DNA of 19,267 nucleotides from Gemmatimonadota bacterium (GCA_024638395.1 JAHEKK010000006.1:3885-23151); one strand, 5' to 3'; numbered from the stretch's first letter, positions 8,370 to 15,875 are shown. A program made the numbers and translations. The notes: generated by a model not told the origin, from the letters alone.

Positions 8370-8840
8370 TTAACTCCTCGTCACCACGACTTCTTCCCCT
8401 CGGAGCCTCACGACAAAGGACTCCAAAGGGGCCGGGGGTGGTCCCCCGGCAATGCCGCCGTTGAGGTCAAAGAGACCATTGTGGCACGCACACCAGATCT
8501 GGCTGATGTCCTCCCGGTACTGTACGGTGCAGTTCAAGTGTGTACATCGTGCCGAAAACGCCCTCAAATCGCCGCCGGGTGTGCGCACCAGGATGCCGGG
8601 CCGGTCTCCAAACTTGAAGATTGTCCCCGAGTTGGCCGGGATGTCCGATGCTCTCACGGGAAGCGTCACGGTGTTCACCGAGGCTTCGGACGCCGGCGGC
8701 GGGTAGAGATACCGCAGAACCGGATGAAGGATGGCGCCGAACATCCCGAACGTGGTCACGCCGAGGAGCCGGTCGACGAATCTTCGCCGGTTGGGCTCGG
8801 TCGCCGCCGCGTTCTCTCTGGCAGGTGCGTCGTGGCTCAT
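8370..8840 (-). CDS. Rieske [2Fe-2S] protein of the bc complex, Tat-targeted
   Basis: 156 residues from the ATG at 8840. The N-terminus has a twin-arginine stretch (NRRRFVDRLLG) followed by one hydrophobic helix, as in Rieske subunits of bc1/b6f complexes. The cluster-binding boxes are complete: CTHLNC (99-104) and CACHNG (117-122), giving cluster ligands Cys99, His101, Cys117, His120 and the disulfide pair Cys104-Cys119. It transfers one electron from quinol at the Qo site to a c-type acceptor. The acceptor is probably a multiheme protein here, since no cytochrome c1 or f gene is present. I chose ATG 8840 because GGAAG lies 7 bases upstream; a GTG at 8870, also with a purine-rich sequence before it, would add 10 residues. 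Confidence 0.95.
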   Translation of the reverse strand: MSHDAPARENAAATEPNRRRFVDRLLGVTTFGMFGAILHPVLRYLYPPPASEASVNTVTLPVRASDIPANSGTIFKFGDRPGILVRTPGGDLRAFSARCTHLNCTVQYREDISQIWCACHNGLFDLNGGIAGGPPPAPLESFVVRLRGEEVVVTRS

Positions 8841-8876
8841 CTCGTGTCTTCCAGCGGCATTACACGTCACTCTCCG

Positions 8877-10184
8877 TCATGCGTGGTCGCCGACGTCTGG
8901 TGGGAGGGCCCGGTCCAGGTCACGGATGCGCAGGAGCAGGCCAAGGACCAACAAGGCGATGATTGCAGCAGTTATAGCCAGGCCCACCCGTCGGGTGCGG
9001 TGTTCCCCAAAGGCCCGAAGGGCTCTCGACTGGGCCGTGTCCGTCGCCTGAATCCCGTCCTCGATGTCCGAAGCCACAGTTTCGGCATTGAAGGAGTGCA
9101 CCGAGGCGCGGGCGAGAGTCAGTGCCGTCTGGGCCTCTTCCAGGTCGAAGAACGCTTGGCTCACCTCCATGCCTAGACTCTCAGCCTGCTCGAGGGCCGC
9201 TTCTGCACTCTGGGTGCTGGTTATCAGGGAATCGAGGAGGCGGGCCATCAGGGTGAAGTCGGACCCGACAGGGTCCGACTCGGTGTGGCACGAACGACAG
9301 ACGTCTTGTTGGGCCTCGGCGAGAAGCTCGTCGGTCGGTGACGGGATGTCGTGATTGCCGTGACAGGCCGTGCAACCACCAAGGCCTGCCTCAGTGAAGT
9401 ACCTGTCGTGTTGATTCTCTCGGAACAACTCGTCCATGCGGCCGTGACATTGGCCACAGACCGCGTGGATGGACGACAGTCCGGGAGGGGCCGCGCCATG
9501 ATTGCCGTGACAGTCGTTACAGGTCGGCGCGCTCACGTCGCCTTCCTCGTACAGCATCACGCCGTGGACGCCCTCACGGAAGTCATCGGCTTCGTTCCAG
9601 GAGTGGTTCCGAGGCTCCATCAAGGCTCGGTCCCCGTGGCACGTGGCGCACGTGTCCGCCACGTTGAGCGGGTGGACGGTCGAGTTGGGATCGGAGGGTG
9701 ATCGGATGTTGTGAGGCGCATGGCAATCGGTGCACGTGGCAACGCCCTGGTCGTCGTTTTCCATGAGCCGCCGGCCGTGCGCCGATGTCCAATACTCGGA
9801 CTCCTGGTCTCGGGGCAAAGTCGGGTTGTACTCGGACATGACGTCCGAGCTGGAATGACAGCTACCGCAGAGTCCAGCGACTTCTCGCCGGGACGGCTTG
9901 CTCAAGAAGCCGCTCTCCATGGCGATTTCACGGCCCGGCAGCCTGCCGTGGCACGACAGGCATCCCAGTCCGAGGGAACCATGGACGTCGTCCAGAAATG
10001 TCACAGCGGGCTCCAACAGCCGTGGCTCATCCTGCCTGAGATGGCAGTCGATGCATGGCTGCGCCGGACTGTCCTGGCCTGCGACGGAACCGGGGGCGGC
10101 CAAACCGACTATGGACTGTCCCACCAGAAGGGACGCCGCGAGGCCCGTCGCCCGCGCGTGCCTCAGGAGTCGAGTCTTCGCCAT
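8877..10184 (-). CDS. Nine-haem cytochrome c with a helical C-terminal domain and C-terminal membrane anchor
   Basis: 435 residues. A signal peptide (cut after about residue 36) is followed by nine CXXCH motifs at 44, 75, 106, 151, 179, 222, 243, 271 and 296. After the last motif about 95 residues (305-398) lack cysteine and read as long amphipathic helices rich in Ala, Glu and Leu, possibly coiled coil. Then comes a hydrophobic helix (about 399-420) and a charged end. The haem domain is therefore in the periplasm, tied to the inner membrane by its C-terminus. Doubled 'CxxCHGxH' elements resemble cytochrome c3/c554-type folds, but I cannot name the family. The gene starts 3 bases after the 16-haem gene and precedes Rieske, so it is a good candidate for the electron acceptor that replaces cytochrome c1/f. 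Confidence 0.92.
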   Translation of the reverse strand: MAKTRLLRHARATGLAASLLVGQSIVGLAAPGSVAGQDSPAQPCIDCHLRQDEPRLLEPAVTFLDDVHGSLGLGCLSCHGRLPGREIAMESGFLSKPSRREVAGLCGSCHSSSDVMSEYNPTLPRDQESEYWTSAHGRRLMENDDQGVATCTDCHAPHNIRSPSDPNSTVHPLNVADTCATCHGDRALMEPRNHSWNEADDFREGVHGVMLYEEGDVSAPTCNDCHGNHGAAPPGLSSIHAVCGQCHGRMDELFRENQHDRYFTEAGLGGCTACHGNHDIPSPTDELLAEAQQDVCRSCHTESDPVGSDFTLMARLLDSLITSTQSAEAALEQAESLGMEVSQAFFDLEEAQTALTLARASVHSFNAETVASDIEDGIQATDTAQSRALRAFGEHRTRRVGLAITAAIIALLVLGLLLRIRDLDRALPPDVGDHA

Positions 10185-10187
10185 GGG

Positions 10188-11618
10188 TTACGGTCCGACA
10201 CGGTGGCAGAGATTGCATGCGGACACGTTCTTGGTGCTCAAACGGTCAGCCTCGAAGTCGGGTCCGTGAGGGTTGATTCTCCATGAGCCGACTGCCGCAT
10301 GGCATTGCATGCAATCAACCTGACGGTGGCACGATGCGCAGTTCTCCAGTCCCTGGCGTGCTGCGTTGCCATGTCCGAGGAGCCAGCCCGGCTGAGCGCT
10401 ATGGAAGGCGACGCGGAGGTTCCCCTCCGGTCCCATACCTGTGGAGACGTGGCAGCTTCGACAGAAGACCTCCGTGCTGTGGCACGAGGCGCAGTCGGAC
10501 TCGCGTCCGTAGGATTCTGGACCGTGCATCTGGAGGAAGTTGCCGGGATGGAACCCACCCCCTGGACTGTTGTGGCACGTCGTGCACGTATCGGAGGTGT
10601 GGCAGCCTTCGCATGAGGCTGCGGCAACTGCCGCGGCTGCACCGTGCTGTCCGGAGAACTCAGGGCGATGGACGGCCAAGACCGATACCCGGACGCCCCT
10701 CGGGTCGTCTTCCGCGACGGACGGAAGGGTGTTCAAGGCGGCCGGTCCGACACCGGTGTGACATTCCCTGCAGCTCGATTCCGTATGGCAGTTGCCGCAA
10801 CTGACGGACTCCTCGATGGCAAGCTGCCCGTGAAGTTCGCTCCACCCTGCATCCTGGTGAGTGCTCGGCTCCACATAGTTGGGAGCGGTCCCTGAAACGA
10901 TAGCGGCGACCCTCGCATCCGTTGCGAGGGCTCTGACAGTCGGTAGCGCGGCGCCATTCGCGTGGCAGCGCGTGCAGCTTTCCTGACTGTGACAGAAGGC
11001 GCAGCTGCTGCCCTCCTCCACGGCCAGGCCGCCGTGGGATCCCTGGAAGTCCGGCTCCGAGTGGCTGGCGGGTTGGGGGAAGGCGGCGATCACCTCCCCG
11101 GTCAATCCCGTGGCTTCCGGTAGAACGGTGTGACAAGCGGCGCAGTCGCGGTCTTCGGCAAGGTGAGCGGGGGCCTCATGGGCGTGACAGGTGAGACACC
11201 CTTCCGGCGAGGCGCGCTCGACCGTCATGAGCTCCGGACGGCTTCCCTCGCCGTGGCAGCCGGCACAGTCCCATTCTTCGCCGGCCGACTGCTGCCTCTC
11301 CATGTGGACCGTATGGGAAAAACTGAGGTTTGATGGGTTAGACTGGGGCTCGGCCCAGGCCACTGCCTCTTCCACGACACCGTCGTGACAGTTGAGACAA
11401 CTCCGCTCGTCGGGGAAGACCTCGGAGCTCACGCCCGTCTCGATGCCTACGTGGCACCCGGTGCAGAGAGGGAAGAGTCCTTCATGTTCTTCGTGGGGAA
11501 ACATGGGCGCCCGCCCCGCGATCGCCTGAACACCGGTGGCGGCTGCCACTGCCATCGTAAGGGCAGCGATGACCATGGTGGACTTTCGGGACATTCTCGG
11601 CCCGCCTGAGGTATTCAT
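10188..11618 (-). CDS. Sixteen-haem periplasmic cytochrome c with tandem diheme repeats
   Basis: 476 residues from the ATG at 11618, which overlaps the porin stop (ATGA) and has GGAGGT 6 bases upstream. An ATG 15 codons earlier lies inside the porin gene and is less likely. A signal peptide (hydrophobic about 15-33) precedes 16 CXXCH motifs, with no other membrane segment. The N-terminal part (52-163) has five motifs with class III cytochrome features such as 'FPHEEHEGLFPLCTGCH'. From 195 to 440 there are five repeats of H-x10-CXXCH-x4/5-CXXCH, and a final lone motif at 468. Placed straight after the beta-barrel gene, it is the best candidate for the haem wire that fills or docks to the barrel, as MtrA does in MtrCAB, although it does not look like an MtrA homologue. 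Confidence 0.93.
   Translation of the reverse strand: MNTSGGPRMSRKSTMVIAALTMAVAAATGVQAIAGRAPMFPHEEHEGLFPLCTGCHVGIETGVSSEVFPDERSCLNCHDGVVEEAVAWAEPQSNPSNLSFSHTVHMERQQSAGEEWDCAGCHGEGSRPELMTVERASPEGCLTCHAHEAPAHLAEDRDCAACHTVLPEATGLTGEVIAAFPQPASHSEPDFQGSHGGLAVEEGSSCAFCHSQESCTRCHANGAALPTVRALATDARVAAIVSGTAPNYVEPSTHQDAGWSELHGQLAIEESVSCGNCHTESSCRECHTGVGPAALNTLPSVAEDDPRGVRVSVLAVHRPEFSGQHGAAAAVAAASCEGCHTSDTCTTCHNSPGGGFHPGNFLQMHGPESYGRESDCASCHSTEVFCRSCHVSTGMGPEGNLRVAFHSAQPGWLLGHGNAARQGLENCASCHRQVDCMQCHAAVGSWRINPHGPDFEADRLSTKNVSACNLCHRVGP
10299..11036 (-). repeat. Five protein-level diheme repeats inside the 16-haem cytochrome
   Basis: Each unit begins with His-Gly, has ten residues between that His and the first cysteine, then CXXCH, then four residues (five in unit 4) and a second CXXCH. 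Units begin at residues 195, 263, 325, 365 and 416 and lie 40-68 residues apart. A sixth HG at 451 is followed by a single motif. The His before each pair could be a distal haem ligand. The similarity is in the amino-acid pattern; the DNA is not an exact repeat. Confidence 0.8.
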
Positions 11619-13078
11619 TGACGCACCTCCATTCCCGGTTCCGGGCCGAGCGTCCATTCCCACCTGAGACTGGCGCGCAATTGGCTCCAGTCCACACCGG
11701 GGGAGTCCGCCCCCACGGCATGGCGGTAGGCGGCGAATGTGCCTGACAAATAGCCCCGGGAGCCGGCCTTCATCCCACCATCGACCCCGAGGCCGAAGAC
11801 CGTTCCCTCATCGACACGGAATTCAAAGATTCGCTGAAAGGCCTGGAGACTGAAGCCGAGGCGCCCTGCATCCGGCAGCGCGCGGTGGACTCGAATGCTC
11901 GCAGCACTCTTGGCGGCGCCGAACCCGACATCGAGGTCGTACCGACCGTCGGCCTTCCAAACGTCACCCATGAGGCTCGAGAGGGACAATCCAGCCCGCC
12001 ATCCGTCGGATCGGATGGGGCCGAACGTGTTGCTAAGACTGGTCTCGTCGTAGCTGCGCCTGGATAGGTCGGCTCCGGCTACGATCACTCCCCCCTCAGG
12101 GCGCCAACGGGTTTCCAGTCCGCCCTCCGTGAACCCGACGGGGCTGAAGGCACCCCAGATGGTCCAGAGTTCGAAGAAGGGGCGATAGCGGCGCGCGAAG
12201 AGCTGGGTCTCCAGCCGACCGGGGCCGACGAAGCGCCCGGTGAGTCTCGCTTCGTTCACTTGTCGGCTGGCCAGGTCCGCCTCCAGAGACCCCGTGAAGG
12301 ACATGCCCCAGCGGCGGACAACGCCGTCCACTGCGATCCGATCAGAGTATAGGCCCGCCCGGTCGGTACGGATTTCCCGTTGGTACAGCGCTGAAATCGA
12401 AGTGGCCAGAGACGGCCGATAGGTTCCGGATATCCCCAGAATCATCCCGCGGTCGTCGGGTGCGAAGGGTTCGATTGCTGAGAGGGAGGCAGACGTCCGG
12501 GGCTCGTCTAGACCGCGGGCCAAGCTCCAGCCACCGTATCCCTCAACGCTGAGACCACGGAGGGGACGGTACAGGACGGACGCTCCGTCGAAGTTATAGA
12601 ACCCGAGTCCCGATACCATCCATTGGCGACCGCCCCGGACCCGGTAGTTCCCCCGGTCGAGTTCCAGGTAGGCCACCAACGCATCGAAGGCGTCGTTCGC
12701 CTTGGGCCACAGATCGGACTCTTCGGAGACGGAGGCGCGCCCCCGGACCCGAGCGTAGAAGCGCACCCCCCGGCCGAGTCCCCAGGCGCTGACCGAGACG
12801 TCCTGCAGGAGGGGGAGCGCATAGACCGATGGGGCAGCGCCACTAAGCAGGCAGTATTCCTCCCCGGTCAGGCACCGTACAACCGCACCGTTGGGAGCGC
12901 GGCGCAGAATGCCCGATCCGGTGGTTTCCGATGCTGGAATACTGTCGACGCGAAGGGGCTGGAGGTCCACGTATTGGGCGCTCGTGACGCCGGTGATGCG
13001 CACGTTCTGGCCTGCGAGGCCGGCCGGCAATACCGTCCAGGCTGCGACGATCGCCCAGGCGAAGCAGGATTCCCTCAC
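11615..13078 (-). CDS. Outer-membrane beta-barrel (porin-like) of the cytochrome conduit
   Basis: 487 residues from a GTG at 13078 that overlaps the stop of the 10-haem gene (GTGA) and has a G-rich Shine-Dalgarno-like stretch upstream. This start gives a clean signal peptide ending 'GLAGQ'; the longer frame to 13126 would overlap the previous gene by 52 bases and bury the signal. The mature part alternates polar and hydrophobic/aromatic residues over many strands, e.g. 'VRFYARVRGRASV', 'YRVRGGRQWMVSGLGFYNFDGASV', 'LETQLFARRYRPFFELW' and 'LRASLRWEWTLG'. I see no known porin signature beyond a 'GRQ...FDG' element. Two cysteines close together near the N-terminus (RCLTGEEYC) could form a disulfide. 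Between two multiheme genes, its likely job is to let haems pass the outer membrane, like MtrB/PioB, to which I see no clear similarity. Confidence 0.85.
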   Translation of the reverse strand: MRESCFAWAIVAAWTVLPAGLAGQNVRITGVTSAQYVDLQPLRVDSIPASETTGSGILRRAPNGAVVRCLTGEEYCLLSGAAPSVYALPLLQDVSVSAWGLGRGVRFYARVRGRASVSEESDLWPKANDAFDALVAYLELDRGNYRVRGGRQWMVSGLGFYNFDGASVLYRPLRGLSVEGYGGWSLARGLDEPRTSASLSAIEPFAPDDRGMILGISGTYRPSLATSISALYQREIRTDRAGLYSDRIAVDGVVRRWGMSFTGSLEADLASRQVNEARLTGRFVGPGRLETQLFARRYRPFFELWTIWGAFSPVGFTEGGLETRWRPEGGVIVAGADLSRRSYDETSLSNTFGPIRSDGWRAGLSLSSLMGDVWKADGRYDLDVGFGAAKSAASIRVHRALPDAGRLGFSLQAFQRIFEFRVDEGTVFGLGVDGGMKAGSRGYLSGTFAAYRHAVGADSPGVDWSQLRASLRWEWTLGPEPGMEVRQ

Positions 13079-13905
13079 CCGGTCCCCCTCACCGAAGTAC
13101 GCCCAGAGGGTGAAACCCGGTGGCACTCGGCGCAGTCACCTTCCGGATAGTGGGTCGCTTGATCCGTGTGGCACGCGGTGCAGACGGATCGGGTGGGTCC
13201 CAGCTGAGCGGTTACGGGTTCCTCGTGGCAGCCAGCCCCACCACACCCCACGTGAGCCTTTCGGTCATGGACCTCCAGGAGAGGCGCTCCGTGGCAGAGG
13301 CCGCAGTCTGAATCATCGCGATGATGATCCTGGTGGCAGGAGCGACATTCCCGAGTGGGGGCTCTTGAATCCGGCTCCGTATGGCAGTCGGTACAAGCCA
13401 GCGTACCGTGGTCTTCGTGTCCGAAAGGCAACTCTCGAGAGGTGGGCCCAGAACCCGTGGTCGGGTAGGCTGCCGCCGTCCTCGTGATCCGGGGACGAGC
13501 GACTGCTTCACTGTGGCAGGCTTCGCACGTTCTGGGCTGCTCCGGGTCGTGATGGCAGGCGCGGCACTCGTCCCGGCTGAATACGACCCGCTCTCCAAGC
13601 CAAGCGGGCCCTCGGTGGCAGTCCGTGCATTCTTCACCGGAGTGACTGCCATGAGCTACAAGGTTTGTGTGGCATTGTGTGCACTCCACGTCCCCATGGG
13701 TGCCGTGAGGGAAGCCGCCTGCCACGGAGGAGGGGACGGTGAGGCGAATCAGATCGGCGCTGACCCCCGCGGAATCGCCTGCCGTTTGGGCCTCCTGCTC
13801 CGCCTCTTCCACTGCGGTTGCGTCGGAGGCCACGTCGTGACCGCCGCATTGAGCTAGGACGACGGGGCCTGAGGCAATCAAAGCCGCCGCGAGGCGTGCT
13901 CGCAT
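13075..13905 (-). CDS. Exported ten-haem cytochrome c, first gene of the electron-transfer operon
   Basis: 276 residues from the ATG at 13905. A hydrophobic signal is followed by Cys20 in 'VLAQCGG'; this may be a lipoprotein site, but Gln before the Cys is unusual, so cleavage by ordinary signal peptidase is also possible. Nine CXXCH motifs (75, 93, 114, 127, 171, 187, 201, 242, 258) and one CX4CH (CGGAGCH, 221) are present. 'FPHGTHGDVECTQCH' and 'FGHEDHGTLACTDCH' show the H..H....CxxCH pattern of class III (c3/c7) cytochromes, suggesting two such modules. The open frame continues upstream to 15333, but that stretch is antisense to the divergent gene and has no cytochrome features. A GTG at 13920 is an alternative start. 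Position before the porin suggests a place at the outer membrane. Confidence 0.88.
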   Translation of the reverse strand: MRARLAAALIASGPVVLAQCGGHDVASDATAVEEAEQEAQTAGDSAGVSADLIRLTVPSSVAGGFPHGTHGDVECTQCHTNLVAHGSHSGEECTDCHRGPAWLGERVVFSRDECRACHHDPEQPRTCEACHSEAVARPRITRTAAAYPTTGSGPTSRELPFGHEDHGTLACTDCHTEPDSRAPTRECRSCHQDHHRDDSDCGLCHGAPLLEVHDRKAHVGCGGAGCHEEPVTAQLGPTRSVCTACHTDQATHYPEGDCAECHRVSPSGRTSVRGTG

Positions 13906-14136
13906 TTTTCGCAGAAACACCTCCCTCCGAGCTATGATGCCCCTTTGGATCTCAGATGGGACCCCGGCCCGCTTGAAGATACGTCGTGGCCGGAGCGATT
14001 GGATAAAGAAATGTAGGGGGGATTCGGCGTCTTCGAAGTCGGAGGTTCCCTTACAGCGCCATGTCACTTGATGACCCCAAGTTATAGGCGGTAAGATGGA
14101 TAGGTTAACGAGGGTAGAGAGCGACTGGAGGCCTTG
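13906..14136. promoter_or_regulatory. Divergent intergenic region expected to hold promoters for both cytochrome transcription units
   Basis: 231 bases separate the start of the minus-strand operon from the plus-strand lipoprotein cytochrome. Stretches here are more AT-rich than the coding DNA. On the plus strand TTGATG (14068-14073) and TAAGAT (14092-14097), 18 bases apart, are a weak promoter candidate. A short dyad GTCA-N5-TGAC (14063-14075) overlaps it and could be an operator. No convincing minus-strand promoter was found. A shared control region would let the lipoprotein and the operon be regulated together. Confidence 0.4.
14127..14131 (+). promoter_or_regulatory. Ribosome binding site fixing the start of the lipoprotein cytochrome
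   Basis: GGAGG lies 5 bases before the ATG at 14137. It favours that ATG over the TTG directly before it and over the in-frame ATG at 14167. Confidence 0.75.
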
Positions 14137-15642
14137 ATGACCGAGGGCGACCGTTTCCGAGACAAGATGATACGGATCTGGAGCCGGGCCAGGGCGAGAA
14201 GCCGCTGGGGGCCTGTGTGGGCGTACCGTGCCCTGGCGGCTGGAGTTTTCGGCATGGTCCTGGTCGTTGGCTGCGTGGACGAGCGGGAGGTTTTCCTGCC
14301 CTTCCCTCTTTATGAGGATCCTCCGAGCGGTGCCGCAGGGTTCCTGGGGTACAGCGATCAGGATCAGAAGTTGCCGGTGTGTGGCAACTGTCACGTCGGT
14401 CAGCAGGCTGAGTGGGAGCAGACCGCTCACGCCGGAGCATGGGCGACGCTGGAAGAGAGTGGCCATTCCCAGACGTTCTGCGAAGGATGTCACACGATTT
14501 CCGAGAACGGAAACGTGACGGCCGACATGGCGGTGGGTTGGACCGCCACCTCGGACCCGCGCTACCAGGACGTGCAGTGCGAGTCCTGCCACGGGCCTGG
14601 GTTGGAGCACGTCCTGAACCCCGACAACAACGTGACCAAGCCCATCCCTTCGATCCTCGTCGGCACAGAGCTTACCAACGGCTGCGGAGAGTGCCACCAG
14701 GGGGCCCACCACGGCTTTGTGGACGAATGGGCCCAGTCGCGCCACGGTGATGCTGCCAACAGGCCTCAGTACCGAGAGCGCGAGGGGTGTCGAAGCTGCC
14801 ATGGCGGGCGGGGTGCACTCGAGGCCTGGGGGATCGACGCCGAGTACGTCGAGAAGGACAGCACCGAACCCTTCGGCATCGTCTGTGCCGTGTGCCATGA
14901 TCCCCATGATCCGGCCAACTCCGGTCAACTCCGGTTCCCTGTCGACGATCCGGACATCGAGACAAACCTGTGCATGAAGTGCCACCAGCGGCGGGCAGTT
15001 CCCGATCCCGGCGGCTCTTCGCGAGGACCGCACTCGCCCCAGGGTCCGCTCCTCATTGGCGAGGGTGTAGGCTGGCAGCCGCCCAATTTCCAATACGCCA
15101 ACACTCGGATCCTCGGCACCCACGGGACGGAGGCCAATCAGCGTCTTTGCGCCACCTGCCATCTGAACGCCTATGAGGTCACGGACGCTGCGACCGGTGA
15201 TTTCCTCCTCAGCGTGAAAGGGCACAGCTTCAAGCCCATCCCCTGCGTGGATGCCGAGGGGATCCCTGATGCGACGGCCGACTGCACGTTGCAGGAGCGC
15301 ACCTTTGCGTCCTGCTCGACGAGTGGTTGCCATGGGTCAGAGGACGCTGCGCGATCGGCGTACATCGTGGCCACCGACCGGATCGCTGACCTGGTGACGG
15401 AATTGAATGCCCTTCTCGAACAGGTCCCGGCATCCGCGTTCAATTCGGACGATGAGGTGTTCACGGTCGCGGAGGGTGCGGACTTCAATGCGGGGCTGGG
15501 CGAGATCACGAGCTCGGCGGTCCACAATCCGTTCCTCACAGAGGCGCTGCTGACGGCCAGCATCCAGGCTGTGCGTGACGAATATGGACTTCCCGCAGCC
15601 ACGAACGTGACGCTGTTGAATCTCCTCGATCCGGAGGGCTGA
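14137..15642 (+). CDS. Nine-haem lipoprotein cytochrome c, divergent from the porin-cytochrome operon
   Basis: 501 residues. A long charged N-region leads to a hydrophobic segment and lipobox VVGC (Cys46), so the protein is lipid-anchored. It has eight CXXCH motifs (82, 115, 148, 183, 218, 250, 279, 338) and one CX4CH (CSTSGCH, 393). The N-terminal half, with 'CGNCH...W..TAHAGAW', 'SGHSQTFCEGCHT' and 'QCESCHGPG', resembles the cytochrome c554-like group of multiheme proteins. After the last motif about 100 residues are helical and include 'HNPFLTEALL', a pattern seen near the end of several multiheme oxidoreductases. No CXXCK motif of NrfA-type nitrite reductases is present, and no active site is recognised. 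By context it is a candidate outer-surface terminal cytochrome, comparable in place to MtrC or OmcB but not homologous by eye. It is followed by a strong terminator. Confidence 0.92.
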   Translation: MTEGDRFRDKMIRIWSRARARSRWGPVWAYRALAAGVFGMVLVVGCVDEREVFLPFPLYEDPPSGAAGFLGYSDQDQKLPVCGNCHVGQQAEWEQTAHAGAWATLEESGHSQTFCEGCHTISENGNVTADMAVGWTATSDPRYQDVQCESCHGPGLEHVLNPDNNVTKPIPSILVGTELTNGCGECHQGAHHGFVDEWAQSRHGDAANRPQYREREGCRSCHGGRGALEAWGIDAEYVEKDSTEPFGIVCAVCHDPHDPANSGQLRFPVDDPDIETNLCMKCHQRRAVPDPGGSSRGPHSPQGPLLIGEGVGWQPPNFQYANTRILGTHGTEANQRLCATCHLNAYEVTDAATGDFLLSVKGHSFKPIPCVDAEGIPDATADCTLQERTFASCSTSGCHGSEDAARSAYIVATDRIADLVTELNALLEQVPASAFNSDDEVFTVAEGADFNAGLGEITSSAVHNPFLTEALLTASIQAVRDEYGLPAATNVTLLNLLDPEG

Positions 15643-15668
15643 TCACGGGTTACCCGGGAGAGTGATCC

Positions 15669-15707
15669 AACGAGGCGGCGGGGGCTCCCGCCGCCTCGTT
15701 GTCTTTT
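15669..15707 (+). terminator. Rho-independent terminator after the lipoprotein cytochrome
   Basis: A perfect 14-base inverted repeat (15669-15682 with 15687-15700) around a GGCT loop, followed by GTCTTTT. It lies 27 bases after the stop codon and ends this transcription unit. Confidence 0.92.
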
Positions 15708-15863
15708 CGTTGATCCTCTCCAGCGCCTCCAAGGGATGGCCTAGCGGGCGACTCCCTTCCCTTTCCCGCCTACACGCCGAAGTCCCCATCGGGCGGTGGC
15801 TGTGTAACTTTGGGCTAGCGCCGGTCTCCAGCCCGTGCCTCGGCGCCAGGATTCCCCAACTCT

Positions 15864-15869
15864 GAGGAG
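15864..15869 (+). promoter_or_regulatory. Ribosome binding site supporting a TTG start for the M42 peptidase
   Basis: GAGGAG lies 6 bases before the TTG at 15876. No in-frame ATG is near the conserved N-terminus, so this site decides the start. Confidence 0.7.
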
Positions 15870-15875
15870 CCTTCT

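Noticed and set aside
14068..14082. Possible FNR-type site (TTGAT half-site)
   Set aside because: The second half-site does not match ATCAA at the required spacing.
13906..15333. Upstream part of a 752-residue minus-strand open frame
   Set aside because: It lies antisense to the lipoprotein cytochrome gene, has no cytochrome motifs or domain features, and the true signal peptide begins at 13905.
14137..15642. Lipoprotein cytochrome as an NrfA-type nitrite reductase or hydroxylamine oxidoreductase
   Set aside because: No CXXCK active-site motif and no HAO crosslinking Tyr pattern could be recognised.
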